Shown piece by piece: positions 60,601-64,000 of a stretch of DNA of 64,000 nt. The stretch is taken from the NCBI GenBank assembly GCA_037179385.1, contig CM074195.1:27116087-27180086 (forward strand), given 5' to 3'. The position numbers and the translations under genes were made by a program. The notes under the pieces are model-generated. The model searched no databases. It was given only the letters and a program-made list of their open reading frames with translations, and was not told the origin of the DNA. The DNA comes from Holothuria scabra (lineage: Eukaryota; Echinodermata; Holothuroidea; Aspidochirotida; Holothuriidae). The stretch's first letter is position 1. Each line of letters starts with the position of its first letter.

Positions 60601-62667
60601 AACTGGCTTTGGAGGAGAGTATCCAAGTCTTTGGTATGGAGGCCCTTCCTCTGAAGGGTCTGATTGAATCTTTGATTCTGACTCAGGCATAGGCTGAGCT
60701 TTACTAAATTTTTCTTCTTCAGGATGGTAAGGGTCACATGCAAACACTGCTCTCGTAGGTGGACGAGGGACTGCATAATTTGCTTTGATTTTTGCCCGTT
60801 TCTCCATCTCAGCTCTTTCTGCATCTGTTACATTTTCACCTGGAGATACAGGTTCTTGTCTCTCATCTTCGTCATCTTCAGATGACATATGCCTCCTCCA
60901 GGGATATTCTAACTCATCATCAGTAGACTCTATGTCTCCAACAGCATTAATAAATTGTTCAGCACATTTCATCTGGTATCTAAAATCTTCATCATCTTCA
61001 TCTCCATCATTCAACAAACAAACCGTGTCGTCCATGTCAGCATCATCACCAAAAGGGTATCTATCATCATCCAGTTCCTCCCTGGAATTCTTCCTGCTGC
61101 GACCTTCATCCCTCCCATCATCCCTGGGATTGTATGTAAAAGGAGGGGGAACACTAGAGTCCTGCAAGAGGATCTGTCCCATGTGTCTCCCATTTGTAGG
61201 GGGAGCTGGGGGAGTGGAAGGACTTGGGGGCAGGGCTGGTGGGGATAGTTCATTCTGCAGCAGAATGTGACATGATTGATCACTCTCAGTTTCTGGCACG
61301 ACAGCAATTCCAGATGGGGGTACCACTGGCATAGTATCCCAATCATTCCCCACTTCTGCCTCATAGTAGGGTGCTGGAGGAAACTGCTTTGCCTTCTGTG
61401 TTTGTTTTGCCATCTGTTGGAAGAAGAAATAAATTCACTTATGTGAATTATATTCAACAATGACATAAATTAACAAAACAATGACATAGATAAACAAAAT
61501 GTAATGGGTATTTAATGAGGGTATAACTATAAAATCTCTGGGGAGGTAAGGATTAAAATAATTTTCATTGTGGAGGTACCTATTTGTTAAAATGCCAAAA
61601 ATTCCCTCGAAGATAATACTTAAATTGTAGCTCCCCATATCTGGTATACCTCCAAACAGCAACAGACAGAGGTTCAAAACCTTTTTACAAAGACAGCAAC
61701 ATTTCAAGTAACACTAGAACATTCTTTTAAAATTTATGACACCTGAAAAAATTCATCACAAGTTAAGATTTTAACAACCAATAAGAAGTGTCCTGTGCTT
61801 TGCAACTGCAGGGAGGGTAACATAACGGTCTGAATATATTTCTGCCTAAAATGATGTTTGGATTGGAAAGTTTAAGTTCATAGAGCCGATCACTCTGTCA
61901 GTTGGTGGATGGGATGGCCTGCTGGCCAACCAGCCCACTGTCAGTCAGTCTCTCAGACTCCCAGACTGACTGGCTGTCTGTCAGACTGTCAGTGTGTCAG
62001 ACTGTACTTTGGGGTGAGAACTGACTGTCCTTCAAATTGCATAATGGGATTGGTCCATTGGCCTCAGACTGGCAGGAGGGTGAAATAACTTTTGTAGAAT
62101 GTAGTTGGTGCTATGTGAAGAATTTTTAGTTACCAACAAATGATGGACATGGTTAGGACTCATAGAACTGTAAACCTACAGGGTACAGGTAGGGAGGGGG
62201 GGTTCAGATGTGGTGTCATTGCACCTCTAAAGATATGCTGGCTGTCAATGATCATGCTCAAGTGTGTTTAATATCCAAGCAAAGCAAAGTAACTAAGTTG
62301 CATGTGCATGTAACTGAAATGTAATGACATGGAATTGTGTAACTAAGTTACCACCAAAAAGTAACTTTTTAATACTTTCTCTCTGTTACACATTGACAAA
62401 AGTAACTTGTTACATGACTGTTACACAAAATGTAACTGTGAACTCCTTACTGTACTTCCATACCCTGCTTACATGTTACTTTGTTCTTTTTTCTGAACCA
62501 AGGCTTCCCTAGAGATATTTTTTGAAGTACATAATATATAGACTTGTTGCCAGTCACTTACCAGTTCCTGATGACCCTGGGTTTCCCCAACAGATAACGG
62601 TGGAGCCGATGGTTTGGCAGCTCCACTTGAGCTGGTGGGATTGTTTTCAGGTGTGACCGATTTGGAA
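48497..62667 (-). CDS. SH2-domain adaptor-like protein, 3' part of gene in five exons
   Basis: Exons read from right to left: 62667-62562, 61413-60161, 59444-59334, 55114-54940 and 48694-48497. All junctions have GT-AG borders and matching phases, about 610 codons in all. The N-terminal part is low-complexity: a Pro-rich segment (SPPALPPSPSTPPAPP), a long Asp/Glu-rich segment, Lys/Ser-rich linkers and a PPLPPR motif of SH3-ligand type. The C-terminus is one SH2 domain: APWFKAGIPK-DIAFEILR, GAFIVRES (phosphotyrosine-binding Arg), GCFAISIKV, IANYLVVRT, GYTIK-GFG, FPDLPRLVHYYSLHQEQLPC. A short acidic tail ends SSMLL. The SH2 resembles tensin-type SH2s in its GAFIVR..S and LPCKL blocks, but no PTB domain follows, so the subfamily is left open. 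Predicted role: cytoplasmic phosphotyrosine adaptor. The 5' exons lie beyond the window or were not recognised. Confidence 0.85.
48880..48945 (+). repeat. Orphan tRNA-like SINE head
   Basis: The box A-like GTGGTCTAGTTGGTAGAA and the box B-like GTCCAGAGTTGGTCC are spaced as in a tRNA. The acceptor stem does not pair, so this is a SINE head and not a tRNA gene. Confidence 0.55.
49111..49310. repeat. 35-bp minisatellite
   Basis: The unit begins GGTTCAGATTGGAAAGGACT then GATCCACCTGAGGGC. Starts lie at 49111, 49136 (after a truncated first unit), 49171, 49206 and 49241. A 25-bp partial unit and the start of a last one (49296) follow. Lies in the 6.2-kb intron of the SH2 gene. Confidence 0.95.
49311..50099. 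other. Intron sequence of the SH2 gene, nothing recognised
   Basis: AT-rich, no repeat ends or coding segment recognised. Confidence 0.5.
50100..50300. repeat. MITE family I, partial inverted copy
   Basis: GCATACTCACCCAGAAGG, 'TGTGTTTGGATGATGATGAG', GTTGTGGGAGGGGCTTAAGT and TTTGGGGTAAGAGG match the reverse of the element at 57638-57934. Confidence 0.6.
50301..51179. other. Intron sequence of the SH2 gene, nothing recognised
   Basis: Open frames at 50394-50917 on the plus strand show no convincing domain. They have some resemblance to worn transposase-type text (…SHTDKDEIASYLF…), but this is not enough to call. Confidence 0.35.
51180..51357. mobile_element. Relative of the 34359 TIR element, inverted fragment
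   Basis: TCATGAACCACCACAATTTGA, AACACTGTTCCTGTCAAAGTT, CATTTTGCATCTAGGTTCC and GAAATCCTGCGTACGCCACTG are the reverse of 34359-34560, ending in the TIR. Confidence 0.75.
51585..51632. repeat. Abutting transposon ends
   Basis: CTAGCTACGCCACTG (family B-type end) runs straight into TGCTCTGTCCATG..TATAGGAAGTC (family A end). Confidence 0.6.
51633..52179. other. Intron sequence of the SH2 gene, nothing recognised
   Basis: Contains a C/A homopolymer junction at about 51942-51966. No coding or repeat ends. Confidence 0.45.
52180..52470. repeat. Dispersed repeat family F, copy 2
   Basis: Matches 24130-24400 block by block in the same orientation (CAATAGCTACATCTC, GTTGAAAGTTTGGGTGAACA, AGGCTACCATACTACC, CAAACGCAGTATTTCCC). 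Confidence 0.65.
52471..53501. other. Intron sequence of the SH2 gene, nothing recognised
   Basis: AT-rich; no coding segment supported. Confidence 0.45.
53507..54863. mobile_element. Probable solo LTR (1357 bp)
   Basis: Begins TGTCACATG and ends CTTGTGACA, so the 7-bp termini TGTCACA/TGTGACA are perfect inverses of the TG..CA type. Flanking 5-bp repeats CTCTC lie at 53502-53506 and 54864-54868. A 5-bp target duplication and such ends fit a Gypsy- or BEL-type retrotransposon LTR left after recombination. No open frame of note lies inside. It holds the hairpin array 53801-53991 and a TATATA stretch near 54013. CTCTC is low-complexity, so chance cannot be excluded. Confidence 0.6.
53801..53991. 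repeat. Array of six short hairpin repeats
   Basis: GGCTCCGTTTCTAGCC (53801-53816), again at 53843-53858 and 53976-53991. Variants are GGCTCCATTTTCTAGCC (53876-53892), GGCTCGTTCCTAGCC (53906-53920) and GACTCCGTTTTCAAGTC (53937-53953). Each can form a GGCT/AGCC stem around a CCGTTTCT-like loop. In the fifth, both stem sides change so that pairing (GACT/AGTC) is kept. Spacing is 30-42 nt; the sequences between are unrelated. Confidence 0.85.
54940..55114 (-). CDS. SH2 adaptor-like gene, SH2 core exon
   Basis: 175 bp, acceptor CCTTGTCACTACAG, donor GTAGGA. It encodes DIAFEILRHQEKGAFIVRES through KNGGYTIK. The FIVRES Arg is the expected phosphotyrosine contact. The solo LTR lies only 77 bp beyond the donor. 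Confidence 0.9.
55470..55650 (-). repeat. tRNA-related SINE (family E), copy with clear tRNA head
   Basis: On the minus strand from about 55645: TTTGGTCTAGTGATAGAGCC (box A-like), then GTCTGGGTTTGATTC (box B-like), then the family's conserved CCAGGTCATACCAAAGACTT. Box spacing is tRNA-like. Confidence 0.75.
55683..55812. repeat. GGCTA/GGCTG pentamer repeat, G-quadruplex prone
   Basis: About 26 pentamers: GGCTA units at both ends, GGGCT and GGGGCT units in the middle (about 55726-55784), ending GGTTAGGTTAG. Confidence 0.95.
55809..55905 (-). repeat. SINE family E, partial copy
   Basis: GATGGAGTTTAATGGCCCAG, ACCAATTGGTTCAAGTCGAG and TTTTTTCCAGTTGTGGCTCA then CTGACTTGTTTTCCCTACTCC. The rest is replaced by a TG-rich tract to about 55950. 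Confidence 0.7.
55906..56688. other. Intron sequence of the SH2 gene
   Basis: TG-rich tract at 55906-55950 and a C run plus (CA)n at 56289-56308. No coding. Confidence 0.5.
56697..56876. mobile_element. hAT-type MITE (family D), inverted copy
   Basis: 180 bp. Starts CAGGCGTGCAGCCAGG and shares 'GTGTCATGGGG', AAATGAGGGAAAAGTCTTAA and TGCATTGCAAGGTTGGGTCATG with the inverse of 12983-13174. Flanked by perfect 8-bp repeats ATTAAAGC (56689-56696 and 56877-56884). Confidence 0.88.
56885..57637. other. Intron sequence of the SH2 gene, nothing recognised
   Basis: AT-rich, no repeat ends or coding segment supported. Confidence 0.5.
57638..57934. mobile_element. MITE family I
   Basis: The ends GGCCCACTTCTCTCACCCCA and the inverse of GGACCAATTCTCTCACCCCA are ~20-bp TIRs with few mismatches. 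~297 bp, non-coding. A partial inverted copy is at 50100-50300, and a TTTGGGGTGAGAA end fragment is at 62009. Confidence 0.75.
57935..59333. other. Intron sequence of the SH2 gene, nothing recognised
   Basis: A worn block, 'TCACATGATCCTCAAGGGCCAATCATG' at 58594-58620, has a relative at 36540-36570. Otherwise nothing supported. Confidence 0.45.
59334..59444 (-). CDS. SH2 adaptor-like gene, exon with SH2 start
   Basis: 111 bp, acceptor TTTTCTTTTCCCAG, donor GTGAGT. It encodes SSSLHQSGPRDPDGQGSRRA then ADNKVIRAPWFKAGIPK. The Trp-Phe begins the SH2 fold. Confidence 0.85.
59445..60160 (-). other. Intron of the SH2 gene
   Basis: 716-bp GT-AG intron between the phase-2 donor at 60160 and the acceptor at 59445. 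No other feature. Confidence 0.8.
60161..61413 (-). CDS. SH2 adaptor-like gene, large exon
   Basis: 1253 bp. The acceptor TCTTCTTCCAACAG lies directly before ATGGCAAAACAA, so this ATG is probably internal, although it could serve as an alternative start. The frame is open for 417 codons and exits at CCGAG with the donor GTTTGT in phase 2. The Pro-rich part is at residues about 57-72 of the exon, acidic clusters at about 115-190, and PPLPPR at the end. Confidence 0.85.
61414..62561 (-). other. Intron of the SH2 gene
   Basis: 1148-bp intron. It contains a GTCAGACTG-rich simple-sequence block at about 61930-62000 and a family I end fragment at 62009. Confidence 0.75.
62562..62667 (-). CDS. SH2 adaptor-like gene, exon n
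   Basis: 106 bp between the acceptor CTTTTCTTTCAG and the donor GTAAGTGA. The first base completes an upstream codon. It reads SKSVTPENNPTSSSGAAKPS then APPLSVGETQGHQEL, a disordered linker, and ends in phase 0. Only this frame is open. An upstream exon is required but was not found before 64000. Confidence 0.7.
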
Positions 62668-62973
62668 CTGAAAGAAAAGCCATCAAATAAATATGTGTTA
62701 CTTCATCCACAGAAGAATGTATCAGTCACATCATGCAAAAGTCGAGCTCTTTTCTCATTCTAAATTATAACATCTCATGACTTTTTCCAGACTTCCAAGG
62801 ACCTTGACTGATATTTCCATGACCTTTAAAAACAGTCAGATCCCATATTTTAATATTTTTTCCACAATATAATGTATATGAGCAATTAGAAAATCAAAAC
62901 AATAGGTCCACTTCATAAAATTCCCAAACTTTTCCAGGATCCTTCAAAAAACTATGTTTCCTTTAATTTCCAG

Positions 62974-63082
62974 GGGCCCATTCCACAAAGAGTTACGCAC
63001 AATCTTAAGTTTGATTCCCCATACTTAAGTCAACAGTAAATCATACTTAAGATTGTGCGTAACTCTTTGTGGAACGGGCCCC
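62974..63082. mobile_element. 109-bp perfect foldback MITE
   Basis: The arm GGGCCCATTCCACAAAGAGT then TACGCACAATCTTAAGT (62974-63010) is the inverse of the right arm ending GGAACGGGCCC (to 63080), with one mismatch over ~37 bp and a ~32-nt centre. The flanks CAG/CAG could be a 3-bp target duplication if the element is GGGCCC..GGGCCC. No coding. Confidence 0.9.
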
Positions 63083-63109
63083 AGGTCTGTTATGTAGACT
63101 ACTCTATCA

Positions 63110-63300
63110 GGGCTTTCATTAGTGAGCACATTTGCATGTTTCGTGCTGGAGGTCCTGGTTCCATTTCCAGGTCAAGTCATACCAACAACTTTATAAACAG
63201 AACCTTCTGCCATTGTGCATGATGGTTTGCTCCAGCAGTAGAGTGGGAGAACAATCAAGTACCACACAACAGGAAAAAAAGGCCGTGGGGACCACTTAGG
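63110..63300 (+). repeat. tRNA-related SINE (family E), plus-strand copy
   Basis: A worn tRNA-like head with box B GGTCCTGGTTCCATTTCC, then the conserved CCAGGTCAAGTCATACCAA, AGAACCTTCTGCCATTGTGC, GCAGTAGAGTGGGAGAACAA and the ACAACAGGAAAAAAAGGCCG body. Confidence 0.7.
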
Positions 63301-64000
63301 TAAACCAGAGTGTTATAAAGGGCAAGGTGCACTGTTTAACGAGAAATTTCCTAACTGGCTAATGATATCCCTAATCCCTAACCTAATCCAATAATCCAAA
63401 CAAAGAATACAATTGATACAATACAATGGCAACAGCCAATCAAAAAACACCTTGTTAAGGAGTATGCATCTACCCAGTTATAAGATAAGGCATTTAACCT
63501 ACCCCCCCCCCCCCATCCCCCCAGCTCCCTTTGAGAATGTTAAATCAAGCAGAATTTTTCTTTCCCCCTTTTTTTTTCAATATTTGTGTAGACCTGGAAA
63601 CAAGAGATGGGCATTTGAAAAGAAAATAAGAAGAGAGGGCGCCCTCTCCCTATGCATCAATTCTGGCCAACTACTCACTGTAAATCTGGGTTTTTCAGAG
63701 TTACATATAAGGAACAATACTCAAGGAAATCACTGCATGTGTATCACAAAGAGTTTCCATATTTTTAAAAACCATTAAAAACAAGTCAGTACTGTATGTA
63801 GCTAAACCCATTCAAAATAAGGAAATCTTCTTTTCAAGGAAGAGGTTTGGGCAGAAAAAATAATGAAATTTATATGGCTCAAGAATAATTTATAGGCTTA
63901 AATTTTTAAAAGCTAAACAATACAACTCCTGCTACTGGTGAGAATAAATAGTTCAGTAATGGCTATTTTTTTCTGTATGCTACGCTGATACATTTTAGAG
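63301..64000. other. No gene recognised
   Basis: A C run lies at 63502-63514. A splice-donor-like site for the minus strand at 63675 is not backed by an open frame. Confidence 0.45.

Noticed and set aside
60161..61413. Independent single-exon gene starting at the ATG at 61413
   Set aside because: A strong splice acceptor abuts the ATG and the phase matches an open exon at 62562-62667 and exons downstream; it is an internal exon, though alternative initiation is possible.
63675..63793. Candidate upstream exon of the SH2 gene
   Set aside because: Splice-like borders exist, but all three frames between them contain stops.

Overview
This is a stretch of animal nuclear DNA. It is AT-rich, its genes are split by GT-AG introns, and it is dense in transposon remnants, SINE-like repeats, microsatellites and tandem repeats. 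A marine invertebrate deuterostome is the best guess, with an echinoderm such as a sea cucumber most likely. That guess rests on general character (intronless large receptor gene, many short TIR elements, dispersed tandem repeats built on AGGTCA), not on a diagnostic sequence.

Three protein genes can be supported, all on the minus strand. (1) 15441-20377 is a cationic amino acid transporter-like SLC7 gene in three exons, with a one-base frameshift in its large exon. (2) 29007-32375 is an intronless receptor of 1122 residues: signal peptide, somatomedin-B-like cysteine cluster, large ectodomain, Methuselah/secretin-type seven-helix domain. (3) 48497-62667 is the 3' part of an adaptor gene with proline-rich and acidic segments and a C-terminal SH2 domain, in at least five exons, continuing beyond the right edge. 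The genes are unrelated in function and show no sign of joint regulation.

Layout: 1-15.4 kb is repeat territory. It holds 145-bp tandem repeats carrying nuclear-receptor half-sites, short TIR elements, a perfect 2278-bp tandem duplication holding dead reverse transcriptase fragments, and an L1-like reverse transcriptase remnant split by a hAT-type element with a perfect 8-bp target duplication. 15.4-20.4 kb is the transporter gene. 20.4-29 kb holds SINE copies and MITEs, including one with a full CRE in each arm. 29-32.4 kb is the receptor. 32.4-48.5 kb holds a SINE split by a 1.35-kb TIR element, long AT microsatellites, a threefold 220-bp repeat and MITEs. 48.5-62.7 kb is the SH2 gene, whose 6.2-kb intron contains a 35-bp minisatellite and a probable 1357-bp solo LTR. 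Inside that LTR is an array of six short hairpins, one with compensatory stem changes. The last kilobase holds a foldback MITE and a SINE copy.

No rRNA, functional tRNA gene or CRISPR array was seen. Exon borders were read by eye from splice consensus and reading-phase agreement. Repeat borders are approximate unless a target duplication is stated.
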